From the NCBI RefSeq assembly GCF_000090795.2, contig NW_003546261.1, forward strand, positions 358,030 through 394,553: 36,524 nt of DNA. The letters run 5' to 3'. The position numbers and the translations under genes were made by a program. Below the pieces are notes generated by a model. The model was not told the origin of the DNA. It saw only the letters and a program-made list of their open reading frames with translations, and did no database searches. Below, piece after piece: positions 1 to 10,134 of the stretch (position 1 is the first letter of the stretch; every line of letters starts with the position of its first letter). Source of the DNA: Amphimedon queenslandica. Lineage: Eukaryota > Porifera > Demospongiae > Haplosclerida > Niphatidae.

Positions 1-370
1 CTAAACCCTAAACCCTCAGCCTACAAAGCATTCTCTTTGAATTACGTCCCATTTTTAATTTTAGGGCGCTCGGGTGTAGGGTTTAGTGTTTAGCTTTTTA
101 GGTGCTTGGAAACAAATTACCTTCCTCTAATCTCTTTTTTTTTTACAGTTTTCACTTCGAAAGACATTCTTCTTGAAATAATACTTCTTATTAAATTCAT
201 TTATGTCATTAAAATGGGCAGCCACTTCCACCCGCACCCCCACCATAGAAGCCTCACCTTATATAGCATCCTTTTAGCTCAGGCTATTGTGGGGCATCCA
301 TTTATGATGTCATAAGTGACGTCATAGCCTTAAAATGGCCGATCTACCTGGGGCTGTAAAGTTTAAGTGA
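1..370. other. non-coding leader with short inverted repeat
   Basis: No gene is recognised. Bases 1-16 (CTAAACCCTAAACCCT) and 78-93 (AGGGTTTAGTGTTTAG) are inverted complements at 15 of 16 positions, so the first ~93 bases could form a stem-loop or be the two ends of a small element. The CCCTAAA units resemble a telomere-type repeat, but only two are present. The rest is AT-rich with no coding similarity that I recognise. Confidence 0.4.
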
Positions 371-1300
371 CCCAAAAGCAGAGTTGTAGCTCCTGCTTGC
401 TCTGACAATTGTCCTAAGATACTGGAACAACTGGATGGCCTTCTTGGGATAGAGCAAGCAGATTACACCTGCCATGAGTGTAAAATACCGGCAACGCTCT
501 CTCACTCTGATGCTGTGGACAGTCATCGTTTTGATTCTCTCTTGTCTTGTTCACCTGATCTAAGGTCTAAGGCACTTCTTTTGCCTCTTCCATCCCACAT
601 GTTGGGGTATGGTTACAGGCAGTTATTTTATCCTGTCTGGGGCCTATATATTCTGATACAGAGTTTAGGCAGTTTTAGGTACTGGTTGAGGGTTCTGCTT
701 TTTTCAGATGACCCAGCAGGTTGCATTGGATCAGTCACCTCAGACAGATTTGGAGATCACCAGGTGGCGTGTGATGGTGCTGGTAGAGACTTTATCGCCA
801 TGATGCCCAGAGGGACATTATCCATTCTGTTGCCTGTTGAGCAGCTTTAGGCCCTCATAAAGAGGTTCCTTCTGTCTTTTCCTTTAGAGGGTCTTGTCCC
901 ACAGATATCTATCTCTCCAGTTGGCATGAAAGGAGACCTGTAGCTTAGGATGTCGCTGTCTCCTCCCCTTTCCATTTCCTTATTATCAAATCTGCTGCTT
1001 TAATCCTGGGCCATACATCTACGTAAGACACATACAGGAAAAAGTGCCTTCATAGGCTGCCTGTATGTCTGTTGGGGTCTCTTTCCTTCCTTTGGTGGTG
1101 GAAACCCTGGGTGGATGGGGCTCAGATACCATCTCTTTCTTCTGTTTGTTGGTTCGTCTCCAAGAAAAATGGACCGGGTCTGGATTGCATAGTCATCTTC
1201 TCTAGTGCCTTTCTGTATACTTCTGGCACTCCAATACTTTGACGAGGATTTTACGGCCCCCTTCACCCCCTCCTGCAGATGGGTTGTTTGATATTTTCTC
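371..1300 (+). pseudogene. 3' part of RLE-type retroelement polyprotein, decayed
   Basis: This is a remnant of the C-terminal region of a retroelement protein with a restriction-like endonuclease (RLE), the domain that nicks target DNA in R2-type elements. One frame is open from 371 to 850 and contains the DRFGDHQVAC stretch typical of the Cys/His motif before the RLE core. The reading then shifts near 796 and gives RHDAQRD, next PTDIYLSSW (about 903-929) and, after an in-frame TAG, DVAVSS: the R-H and PD...D signature of the PD-(D/E)XK fold. After another frameshift, PLVVETLGGW (about 1089-1118) closes the conserved region. The reverse transcriptase that should lie upstream is missing, as expected for a 5'-truncated copy. 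T-rich sequence with an AATAATAGT-like end follows to about 1450. At least two frameshifts and two stops make it dead. The family match rests on motifs recognised by eye. Confidence 0.7.
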
Positions 1301-1452
1301 CTTTCTCTCCTTTTGCTCTTTCTTTCTTGTTTAGGTTGGCCTTTTTTCCCTCTTTTTTTCCTTGTATTGTTATTTGAATTTGGTTTTGTTTTTTGTCTTT
1401 GGCTTTTGTCTGTGCTTACATCAAAATAATAATAGTAAAAATAACAGTAATA

Positions 1453-2621
1453 AAGTAGGATTTTGGAGCAAATTTGTAAATAAGTAATGGAAACAAGGGC
1501 AGGTAGGATTCTGAATGACCAACAAAAATTCAAATTGAAAATCCCACTGTTATGACCAAATTCTTCTCTACATTGTACTTTCAATGTTATTATGTAAGAA
1601 ACAATAGATCACCTTGCAATGTAGAGTAGAATTTGCATCAGAAGAGTAGGATTTTCAATTTGTATTTTTGTGTTGGTTGTTCAGAATCCTACTTGCCTCT
1701 GTTTCCGTTCCTTTTTTGACAAATTTGCTAAAAATCCTACTTGATCTTGTTTTTTTTTAAATTTTTTTGTTCTTTGTGTCAAATTAAAAAAAAAAGCTTC
1801 AACATTCAGATGGTGTCCATGGCTCCATTGCAATTGTGGTTACTAGTTATGCTGTGTTTAGTAAAACGGCACTAATGTACAATATAATAATAATCTTGGC
1901 ACAAGTCCTTGTTCAAAAAGAAGTGAAAGTATCCAGCTTCCTTGCAATCCTTACCTGTTGACTGTTCCTTATGCAAGTTCATAATCACTCATCGTTGTAA
2001 TAACATGCATTTTAATTATAATTAATTATTTTTTTGATATTTTAAATACAAATTATTTATCATTAATTTTATATCAATAAAACAATAAAATCCAGGACTC
2101 AATACCTTCTCTTCGTTGGAAATGAAAGCCTGGAACCTCCACTAAGTATTGTAGCTCATCAAGCATAGCTAAGTAAAAAGGTGCATGCTTTTCCCAGTTC
2201 TTTCCTGAGTATGTGCGGCCACACCAAAGCAAGGAGCATATGCTTCTTTGATTCACAAAATGGCAGCACATGATAAGTATGAGTGATTCAGCAGTCATAG
2301 TGTCACTCTCCTTTCTTGGAGAATGAGTTGATGGGATATGAATCTATGCATAAACTGTTGAAGCAGAATGTAGTAAATGTTAGCCTTTAAGGACTAGTCA
2401 ACTTTGAGATACACACAGATAACTGGATTAACAGGAGATGATGAAAATGAAAAATGTGGACTGAACAAGAATGGTCGCTCTGCCAATTTTTGACTTTCCT
2501 CTTAGACAAGGTTTAGAGCCACGCTAATGGCACCAATTGAGTCAAGATACTGTCCTCTAAAAAGTGTGGTAAGTATAGGAGCTTGTTTTCCTGGTATAGC
2601 GAAGCTGCAAAAGTCGTGGCA
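1453..2621 (+). repeat. composite fold-back repeat, copy A
   Basis: First of three copies of an unclassified ~1.15-kb dispersed repeat. The left module (1453-1742) is a fold-back: AAGTAGGATTTTGGAGCAAA at the left is mirrored by AAATCCTACTT at the right, with near-complementary arms meeting around 1590. An AT-rich spacer follows, then a ~530-bp right module that begins near CCTCCACTAAGTATTG (about 2137), includes AGAGCCACGCTAATGGCACC (2515-2534) and ends near GTCGTGGCA (2621). Copies B (19511-20690, reverse) and C (29918-31050, forward) keep the same order of modules. No coding potential is seen. The right module carries AAAATGGC, like other repeats in this window. Confidence 0.75.
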
Positions 2622-2699
2622 GCCATATTATTTGGGGTGAATCTTAATTAGTGATGCTACCGCGTTACTAATAGCCATCATAATATTAATGTGTCTTCG

Positions 2700-2717
2700 T
2701 GTAGGTTTCGTCTGTTG

Positions 2718-2772
<55 letters not shown>

Positions 2773-2787
2773 GGTTTGGTCTGTTGT

Positions 2788-2818
<31 letters not shown>

Positions 2819-2850
2819 TAATAGTAATGATAATAATAATGATAATAATC
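2700..2850. repeat. (TAA)n microsatellite in two blocks
   Basis: Two runs of TAA/ATA repeats (about 2719-2772 and 2788-2845) are each preceded by a near-identical GTAGGTTTCGTCTGTTGTA-like lead, so lead and repeat were duplicated together. The poly-Ile/Asn/Leu/Tyr reading frames found here on both strands are products of the repeat and not genes. Confidence 0.9.
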
Positions 2851-3099
2851 GACAAAACACAACTAAACTGTGAACAACCAAAAACTAAACCACAAATTTC
2901 CCAACCATGAGCAAACTATGAAAATTTTAAACTGGTTATAATAATAACACTTGTGATAATAATAATAAAAAACTGAAATACTAACCATGCCACCCCCCAA
3001 CAACGAATAATCTAGCTACAGCTACTATGCCTACCCTACTAAATGACGATACAAACACCACCTCTACCCATACCAAGATTCAGATCATTAAAGAAGACA

Positions 3100-3750
3100 T
3101 TACGAATCATAAAACAATAACTCAAACCTCAAAAGATTAGTGGCAACTAACAGCACCTGATGAACACAAAGCAGCACACGAATACATAACATGAGGGCAA
3201 CGAATGCTTCCAAGGGGCTTTGTACCGGGGCCCAAAATAAGATGGACAAATGAGAACAACCAATAAATAACAAAATAAATAATAGAATTGGACACACATC
3301 CCTTGTCAGTATGCGGGTCAGAGGTAGGGCTCTCAAAGCGACCCGCAGGAAGTAGATTGTCTAAACAATCACCTGTGGCAACAGGAGGGGCAGCCTGATT
3401 GTGACCCGTCTTCCTCCCTAACATCCAGAAGCTCTGAGCCCCAGCAGCCACAGAGCCTTCTTGATACCTGGTAGCCACTGAAAGGGAACTAGCAGCCGTA
3501 GTGGAGCCCACAGATAGTGAAGGCTGACTCAATGCACAAGGCAAACGGCCAGAGTGACCTGAACTCCGGAACTACTGGCACTCCAAATTTCAGCATTGCT
3601 TTCTAACACCAGATACACAAATCCCACAAGAAACAAGAGAAAATAAAAAAGTCTCAAACTCAGCTCTGGTAGCCACCAGTACTCACACTGCAAGGACAAT
3701 GAGTTCAGTGCACATGTGCAGGAAGGTACCATGTTTTTCTGATTAATTGT
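3100..3750 (-). other. unidentified GC-richer segment with a 135-codon open frame
   Basis: On the minus strand 3544-3137 is open for 135 codons and overlaps a second open frame (3936-3529) by 16 bases. The segment is richer in G+C than its surroundings, and its minus strand runs into short TTA repeats near 2950, a tail often seen on non-LTR retroelement 3' ends. No domain is recognised in either translation. It could be the 3' region of a retroelement or a transcribed non-coding sequence. I do not call it a gene. Confidence 0.25.
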
Positions 3751-4600
3751 AATTACACGCAAGCCTTTAAAGTTTACTATATTGTATTGATGATGCACAT
3801 TTTTCTTATTATTTTGATTAAGAAAACCATTATAATTCTTTATATTTTTGATAGACTGTTGCAGGACAGTACCGATGAAATGAAGAAGCCTGCAAAAAAT
3901 TTCATTAATGCTGGAAAACCTCTGGAGGATTACCAATTACTCTAAAAGGGTTGTAAAAAATTTCCTTGATTATCATAAAGGTTGTTATTCCAAGGAGCTA
4001 TGCTTCGATGTTTTATTGTTTATTTCCTTCTCGTTTGGATCACCATCTGGCTTTGAATTGGTGTACAATTATGGTGTACCCATCTGGTGTCATCCTCTAA
4101 TGCTACTTCTATCTCTTCTTCTAGCTCTGTCACTGTTTCTATCGCTTTTTGAGGCACAATTTTTTTATGCCTTTATTGTCTGATATTTTACTTCTTCTCA
4201 ATTTCTTGTTCACTAGCTCCTTCAGCAATTATTATTTAATGCAGCACATGGTAAATCTGTGCATGAATGTGTGCAGAGCCTTTGATGTGAGTCATCATGA
4301 CATAGCAACTTATAACATGGTTAGTTTGTGATGTATCTAATTTACAATCACCTCCCCCTTGGGGGCACACTCCCTCGAGATTGGTGACTGTAAGGCTCCA
4401 TTCACATGACAACAGCTACGGAAAATGCAAACAAGACACAAAAGAAAATGCTTCCGTTTCTCATGCATTGACATGGAAACAAAAACACACATTTAAATTA
4501 ACTGCATTAATTATTATTTTATTAATTAAAGAAGCACGTGACAGGAAAAGAAAATATAGCGGCTGGACGTAGTGAAGCCTTGGGCTCTGGTAGAAAATAG

Positions 4601-5742
4601 GAGAAAGAAGACTTTAAATGCACAGAAAATGAGGCTGAACTGCTTCTAAATGTGACTTATGATTATAAAGTTAAAAAGCTATCTGAAAATATCAATTGAG
4701 AAAAGACAAAGTATGATGACATCTAGACACTGATGCGCCAAGAGTTACCTAACACTAAAGAGGAAGCAGAAGCAAACTGGTCTTAGGTTTATCCTCACAC
4801 TAAAGAAGAGGTCACTAAGAAGGTTCTTACTGCAAAGCTGAAGGCCATACGCATTAAATTTTGAGAGGCTGTTCATTCCGGTCAAAGAAGTGGCCACGGC
4901 CATTTAGTCCTCCTATACTATGAGATATGTGAAAAAATTTGGGGTGGTTTGCCAGCAACTGAAGTGATTCAAACTGGATTGGAAAGTACTGAAATTTTTG
5001 CAGATGAAAGAATCCTAACTATTGACAGTCCACAAGACAGCCCTTCCGTCACAGGTATAGAGAATTCACTAGATGAGCAAGATGTAAGTGACAATCAATC
5101 AAATAGTGCAGATGATTCCAATATTAGAGAGAATGGTGATTTAGTTAAGAGGAGAGAGCATCTGGCTAACAAACTAAGCACTTAGAGACATGAACATATG
5201 AAAAGGACATTACGGTATAGCGGGTTTTTTTGAGGATAATAAATTTCGTGAATGACCCATATCTGGAAGTTTGCAGAATTATTTTTTGTGAATTTCCACT
5301 TATCTGCCATCTTGTACTGTATTATATTGATTTTCAAGTAATTTTATTTCGTGAATCAGAAAAAAATCCGCGAAATTTGTTATCCTCGAAAGAAAAAAGT
5401 GCTATACGGTACCAGTTGACTCACAGCAGTTGTCATGTGCCCAGGAATTGGTACTAAAAGAGAATTGTGAATCAAATACTGATGTTTGAGAAGCAATACA
5501 GTCAAACAATGGATAATTTTTCTGCAAATATAGATAAAATAGCCAATTCAATTTCCAATGGATTTCTAATGTTAAGGAATGTACTGGCCCTTCCTCCACC
5601 TCCAAACCCTCACTATTACCCATCCCAGTATCATCAAGTACCATTCAAGCATCACGCATCACCTGCAAATTATCCGACATCCTCTCATTACTCTAGAATT
5701 AGTTACACTCAAGCTCCACCCCCAAACACTGATTCTCAATAA
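4601..5742 (+). pseudogene. Harbinger Myb/SANT-like accessory protein, broken
   Basis: In PIF/Harbinger elements this second protein binds DNA and helps bring the transposase to the ends. A single frame runs from 4601 to 5185 with no frameshift but four in-frame stops (4697, 4724, 4784, 4862). It shows a tryptophan/charged trihelix-like region, then HSGQRSGHGHLVLLYYEICE and KIWGGLPAT, which I recognise from Harbinger-associated Myb-like proteins, then an acidic Ser/Asn-rich stretch. Frame use changes after a stop at 5183. PVDS... resumes at 5412 beyond a MITE, and after a frameshift near 5465 a C-terminal coiled-coil-like segment (EKQYSQTMDNFSANIDKIA) and a Pro/Tyr/His-rich tail end at 5742. 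The true start codon is not certain; no ATG fits before the first stop. Confidence 0.75.
5211..5411. mobile_element. TA-flanked MITE inside the Harbinger Myb gene
   Basis: A 197-bp insert (5213-5409) begins CGGTATAGCGGGTTTTTTT and ends GCTATACGG. The inner arms GAGGATAATAAATTTCG and CGAAATTTGTTATCCTC extend the inverted repeat to about 40 bp per side. It is bounded by TA at 5211-5212 and 5410-5411. Removing the insert and one TA joins ...AGGACATTA to CCAGTTGAC, giving a continuous reading (KRTL then PVDS) in the Myb-like gene. TA duplication suggests a Tc1/mariner-superfamily source, but the termini do not identify a family. Confidence 0.8.
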
Positions 5743-5833
5743 TCAATTATAATGTATGTGTAACTTACAAAAACCATGAACATAATACATAATAATTGTG
5801 ATAACAATGATAGGTTTCTTTAATCTTTTCTTC

Positions 5834-6008
5834 AATAATAATAATAATAATAATTAGTAACCTAAGGACAAAAATAAAATAATAATAATAATAATAATAA
5901 TGATAATAATAATGATAATAATAATAATCAGTAACTTAAGGACAAACTTAGAATAATAAAAACAACAAATAATTACAACAACAACAAAAGGGAGAGCAGT
6001 AGCAGTAC

Positions 6009-6072
<64 letters not shown>

Positions 6073-6080
6073 GTAGTAGA
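5834..6080. repeat. (TAA)n microsatellite between the convergent Harbinger genes
   Basis: Three TAA-rich blocks (about 5836-5854, 5877-5929 and 6008-6072) lie between the 3' ends of the two Harbinger genes. Two are separated by duplicated text (TAGTAACCTAAGGACAAA / CAGTAACTTAAGGACAAA), so the array partly grew by segmental duplication. Confidence 0.9.
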
Positions 6081-6123
6081 AATCACAGAAAATAATAATC
6101 ACATTACTTAGCAACAAATGTAG

Positions 6124-7399
6124 TTACGGATCAAAGTACTGCGTAAGTATCCTTTGAACCATCTTGCCTTCTGTTTCATTATTGTGGCTGTTTGACCTGC
6201 TTGAACTTGTGGGTGTTTGAAATGTATTGTCACTATGTATTACTTTTTGAACTTTATCTTCACAGATAAATTTAAGATTCAGTTCACAATAATTGTGCGT
6301 CACAAAACAAGCATAAATGACATACGTAAGTTGTTGAATATTTATGTCCATAGCACGTTTCAGTGCTCCAATATGAGCCTGGAGCCTCCCAAAGGATTAT
6401 TCAATGACATTACGGGCAGAGCATATTTATACCCAAAATACAGCTCTTGAGGCAAGGATGCACCATTAACATATTCTTTCATTAAATATGGTAACAATAA
6501 GTATGCGGGATCACCTAACAAGAATACAGGTATGGGATCAGATTCTTCTAGAATGCGTCTTGGACAAGGTGGTATCTGGCCTGTTTTTAGCATATAATTT
6601 ATACGAGTTAGCGAAAATTCTTGCGTCATGAACACTACCTGGCCATTTGATGACGACGTCGAGAAAACAATATTTGAAATTGCAACAAGCTTGTACATTG
6701 AGGGAGAATCGACTTTTTATGTTAATGTAATCAGTGAGTTGGTGGTAAGTGCTCTAATATCGATGTGAGTTCCATCAATGGCACCGATACACAGAGGTAC
6801 CCCATATTGGTTGTAAAAATTCTCAACTTTCTCCATCACTTCTTCAGTAGTAGGCAAATGAATGTATTTAGTGTCCAAATACACTGCCAGTACATAACAC
6901 ACATGGCGAACTATAGTTCACACAGTAGAGAGCCCAATACCAAAAGCATTGGCAAACTTCCTTAGTCTTTTCTCATCAGATGGGTAATAGATAGTCACTG
7001 CTACCTGCTTTTTCACTAAAATCTAATTTCTCAAATTAGTTGCATTCTTTTCCAAAAATGAACAGAGTTTGTCACAGAGCCTTAAAAAGTTGTCCTTTCG
7101 CATTCTAAAATTGTCCTTCCAATCTTTGTCAACTACCACATCATTAACAAAATTCATCCACCAGTCATCAGTTCTTCCAGGCTTTACCCAGTAAGAACTA
7201 AAGCACTGCTTCTTTCTCCTTTTACAGATTTTACCCAAACTTCTTCCGACAAAACTGTACATCCTCTGCTGCATCTTAAAGAAAGTAGCAGATATACTTG
7301 ATTAAATATCAGTAAGTTCAACAGGTACAATGAAATCATTGCAGAGAGTAAATTACACAGAGCCAAAGCTGCCACAAGCCTCTTCTTCTCTTCCTCCAT
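6124..7399 (-). pseudogene. PIF/Harbinger DDE transposase (DDE_Tnp_4 type), broken
   Basis: This is the catalytic protein of the Harbinger element, which would cut at the terminal repeats. The start is the ATG at 7399, giving an N-terminus with a long hydrophobic stretch (LVAALALCNLLSAMISLYLL). Then come a Trp/Arg-rich segment (7274-7023), CIGAIDGTHIDI with the first catalytic Asp (about 6790), [13 protein letters not shown] in a shifted frame (about 6600-6650), FLLGDPAYLLLPYLM with the second Asp (about 6510), and, after another shift, SARNVIE with the Glu (about 6400). Length and order fit a full-size transposase of about 400 residues. I count four or more frameshifts and at least three in-frame stops (7023, near 6927, near 6390), so it is inactive. 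It converges on the Myb-like gene. Confidence 0.85.
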
Positions 7400-7689
7400 T
7401 TTATTTTACGATATGATCATGTGATGTGGGCCTGGTAGCACATGATTGTGATCATTTTTAGCGTTCACACGCGAACGCATACTGTAGTTGGACAGGAACG
7501 ATTCACTTTCAAACTGTTCTCATTTTCACTTTGTTTTGCTATTGTTTTCATGTAAAAAGGACAAAACACACAAGAAACAATACAGTTAGCAGCAAAAACA
7601 GTGTCGTGTGAACAGAGCCTAAATTAAATACATCACTCCTAGCCACGTCATAGGTATTACTTATGAAGCTGAGAAACGAAACAATTAGA

Positions 7690-8062
7690 CATGACTAGGA
7701 CATGAAGTATCATTTTAAAACCAACCTCAAATGATACAAGCTCAGTTTGATCTGTCACATCTGGTATAAATTGCTTTATTAGCTAAGAAAAAAACAAATA
7801 GTGCGAAGTAAGTAATACATGAAACATGTTTTAAAACCAACCTCAAGTGATAAGAAAAAAGTCTCCTCAGTCACTTCAGGTATACACCATACTATGAAAG
7901 TTTGAAAAGAAGAAATTAAGAAACGAGAAGTGAGTAGAACATAAAACATTATTTTAAAAACAAATTCAAATGATAAGCGATCAGTCAGTTCCAGTATTAA
8001 CTACATCATGAAACGCAAAAAAGAAACAAATGAGAATTGAGTAAAACATAAAACATCATTTC
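7690..8062. repeat. ~120-bp tandem repeats, block 1
   Basis: Three to four degenerate units of about 120 bp. Each contains TTTTAAAACCAACCTCAAAT, GATAAG, TCAGTC...TCACTTC and TATACACCATACTATGAAA. The anchor TTTAAAACCAACCTC occurs near 7712 and 7831, with a variant near 7952. A last partial unit runs into the 370-bp module at 8065. No open frame follows the period. Confidence 0.75.
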
Positions 8063-8064
8063 AA

Positions 8065-8434
8065 ACAGGTGTAACTGTTTAAAATTATTCCTATAATTGG
8101 TTTTACCACTTTGTGCAAGTACAGCTGGGTTTTTATTAAGACTTATGAAGGATCACTTAACTTACCAATAATTCTAGAGAAGACTTTAGAAAGTATTTGA
8201 ATGTTCTTTCGCTGTAAGAAAGCTCATAACTTAGTTTCATGTGCAAATCGCCATTTTGTTTGCCGTAACAATACCCACTTACGTGAGCAGGGCAGGTGGT
8301 TACTAAGGCTGTTATTTCTTGAACACATTGTGTATAGAGGACATGTAACTGTTGACATACAAAGAAATATACATCTCACGTAGGTGAAACCATTATAAGA
8401 CAACCTTGGGGGCAAAGCCACCAGGTCGTAAAAA
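8065..8434. repeat. ~370-bp module, copy 1
   Basis: This segment is repeated at 8762-9130 in the same orientation with scattered substitutions. Shared landmarks are TTCTTTCGCTGT, CGCCATTTTGTTTGCCGT, CCCACTTACGT and TGTTGACATACAAA, and the module ends in a G/C palindrome, here mutated (ACCTTGGGGGCAAAGCCACC). Similarity stops just after AGGTCGTA, so the hairpin lies at the edge of the repeated unit. Confidence 0.75.
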
Positions 8435-8761
8435 TGGCCCCGACATGTTAAGAACTCTGTCTGATCAGTGAATTCTAATGCAAACAATACTATGAAAATG
8501 AGAAGAAAAGAAACATAGTGAGAAGTAAGTAGCACATTAAACAACATTTAAAACCAACCTCAATTGATAAGATCTCATTCTGATCAGTCACTCCTGGAAT
8601 GAACTATACTATGAAAGTGAGAATAAAAGAAAGAAATAGTTAGAATTCAAAAGTGAATGAAACATATTGTAAAACCAACCTTAAATGATAAGAACAAAGT
8701 CTGATCAGTCACTTCCAGTATACACCATATAAAGAAACTACAATAATAAAAAACCATGAAA
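8435..8761. repeat. ~120-bp tandem repeats, block 2
   Basis: Further units of the same ~120-bp repeat, with anchors near 8548 and 8669 about 121 bp apart and a partial unit before 8520. With the following 370-bp module this repeats the order of 7690-8434, so the whole ~0.7-kb block is a higher-order duplication. Confidence 0.7.
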
Positions 8762-9130
8762 CAAGCGTAACAGTGTAAAAATATTTCTATAATTGTTTTC
8801 ACCACCTTGCAAGTACAACTGGGTTCTTATTAAGACTTATGAAGGTTCTCTCTACCTTCTAATGGTTCTAGAGTAGTCTTTAGACAGTATCTCCATGTTC
8901 TTTCGCTGTTAGAAAGCTCATAACTTTGGCCAGTGTGCAAGCCGCCATTTTGTTTGCCGTGACCACACCCACTTACGTAGCGTGGGCGGGTGGTTGCTAA
9001 GGCTTGTCATTTCTCCAATACAACATGTATAGAAGAAATGTAAGTGTTGACATACAAATATATATATATCGCATGTGGGTGAAATCAATTATAGGACAAC
9101 CTGGGGGCTACGCCCCCAGGTCGTACAAAT
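8762..9130. repeat. ~370-bp module, copy 2, with terminal hairpin
   Basis: Second copy of the module at 8065-8434. Its right end holds a perfect 10-bp inverted repeat, ACCTGGGGGC (9099-9108) and GCCCCCAGGT (9112-9121), around a TAC loop. A hairpin near the 3' boundary is a Helitron-like trait, but the expected CTRR end is not seen, so the class stays open. Confidence 0.75.
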
Positions 9131-9270
9131 GTTACATAAGGTCTTGCTTAAGATCTTATGAAACCTTAAAACAATCATACAATGTTTAATTTAATAATGC
9201 CTTTTCTTGTATGATCATTAGAGAAGTTCCAAAATCTTGAGAAAATCTGACGTTAAATCTTACACTATTA

Positions 9271-9782
9271 TACTATGTCCTAACTGAGAATGGACCGGAA
9301 GTGGAAGCAGCTGCATTGGAATTTGAAAAATGTAGTTACGTCACTAATGACGTGTTATAATGATATTCATGAAGACATGGCCGATATTTTGGCTGTGTTG
9401 TTTCACTCTTAAAATAGTCTTGTTCTTCCCGATAAGCAGTACAATAGCTGCTGGAGTCAACTAGTCTTCATAAAGGCCATCATTATCAGAAGATATAGCT
9501 CTATTAGCTTTTTAAAAGAAGAATTATCAGTTTGGGCGCTCGACCACATGTGCTTATGTAAGCTATGACATCATAAAACGTCATTGCGGTTAGCTTTGGT
9601 ATGCCATTGGGTTTATAGGGAGAACCAGGTTCTCAGGGTTCCCAAGGGTTGAGAGACCCAAGACCTGAGATCCTGAAGCGGCATTGGGCGACTAAGAACC
9701 TGTGAAAGTCTCATTCTTATCCCACATTCCTATAAAAAGTTATTCCAGTTTTTCTTGGTCCAAACTCAGTTAGGACATAGTA
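9271..9782. mobile_element. MITE with 26-bp inverted repeats
   Basis: TACTATGTCCTAACTGAG at 9271 and its complement CTCAGTTAGGACATAGTA ending at 9782 are the outer part of 26-bp inverted repeats (9271-9296 and 9757-9782) differing at two inner positions. The 512-bp interval has no long open frame and includes a GACGTCA-like site. Flanks do not show a convincing target-site duplication, so the exact ends may be off by a few bases. Confidence 0.7.
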
Positions 9783-10134
9783 TTGTCAAGATCAATAACT
9801 AAATCTTGCTTACCTTTTCAGACTCTTACAAGAGATATATGAGATGTTGCTTTATGATTTTGAAAAATTCTGTTTTTACATGGAATTAAAAGGACACACT
9901 TCATTCGTTCATTATTATTGAGTATTATTATTATTAATGGAAGAGGTGTGGCCTGTGTGCTCTGCATTGTGGTTCTATGGTTATTGTCTTTTTTCTTTAA
10001 CTAGAAGTTTTCTTTTAAAACTGGGCACTGTTGACTTGCTCTCATCTTTATTAACACAAGGAAAAATATGAAGCAATTGCTCCCCAGCATTATTACATTT
10101 GGAGCTCCCACCAAGATCCAGGTATCAACTTGAC
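9783..10134. other. no gene recognised
   Basis: AT-rich spacer with a short TTATTATTATTA run near 9926-9940. I see no coding or repeat structure that can be named. Confidence 0.4.

Larger units (their letters stand above)
4391..7622. mobile_element. PIF/Harbinger DNA transposon with TAA target-site duplications
   Basis: A structurally complete two-gene element runs from 4394 to 7619 (3,226 bp). Its left end GGCTCCATTCACATGACA and the complement of its right end, GGCTCTGTTCACACGACA, match at 15 of 18 positions. It is flanked by TAA at 4391-4393 and 7620-7622, the 3-bp duplication typical of PIF/Harbinger. Inside are two convergent genes: a Myb/SANT-like DNA-binding protein on the plus strand (from about 4601) and a DDE transposase on the minus strand (7399 to 6124). 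Between their 3' ends lies a (TAA)n microsatellite. Both genes are broken, so the copy is non-autonomous now. A TA-flanked MITE sits in the first gene. Confidence 0.9.

Noticed and set aside
1..16. Chromosome end marked by CCCTAAA repeats
   Set aside because: Only two units, and an inverted copy lies 62 bases inside; a telomere would show a long uniform array.
1000..1584. 194-codon minus-strand open frame, Lys/Arg-rich
   Set aside because: It is antisense to the RLE endonuclease remnant and runs into the fold-back repeat; its basic composition comes from the T-rich 3' tail of that element on the other strand.
2628..2910. Open frames of poly-Ile, poly-Asn, poly-Leu and poly-Tyr
   Set aside because: Direct translation of (TAA)n on both strands; the same holds for 5854-6117 and 14369-14554.
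7184..7399. Separate membrane protein with long hydrophobic N-terminus
   Set aside because: It is the N-terminal part of the Harbinger transposase; the rest of that open frame is out-of-frame reading of the following coding segment.
7690..8760. CRISPR-like array
   Set aside because: Units are ~120 bp, degenerate throughout with no conserved repeat and variable spacer pattern, in eukaryotic sequence.
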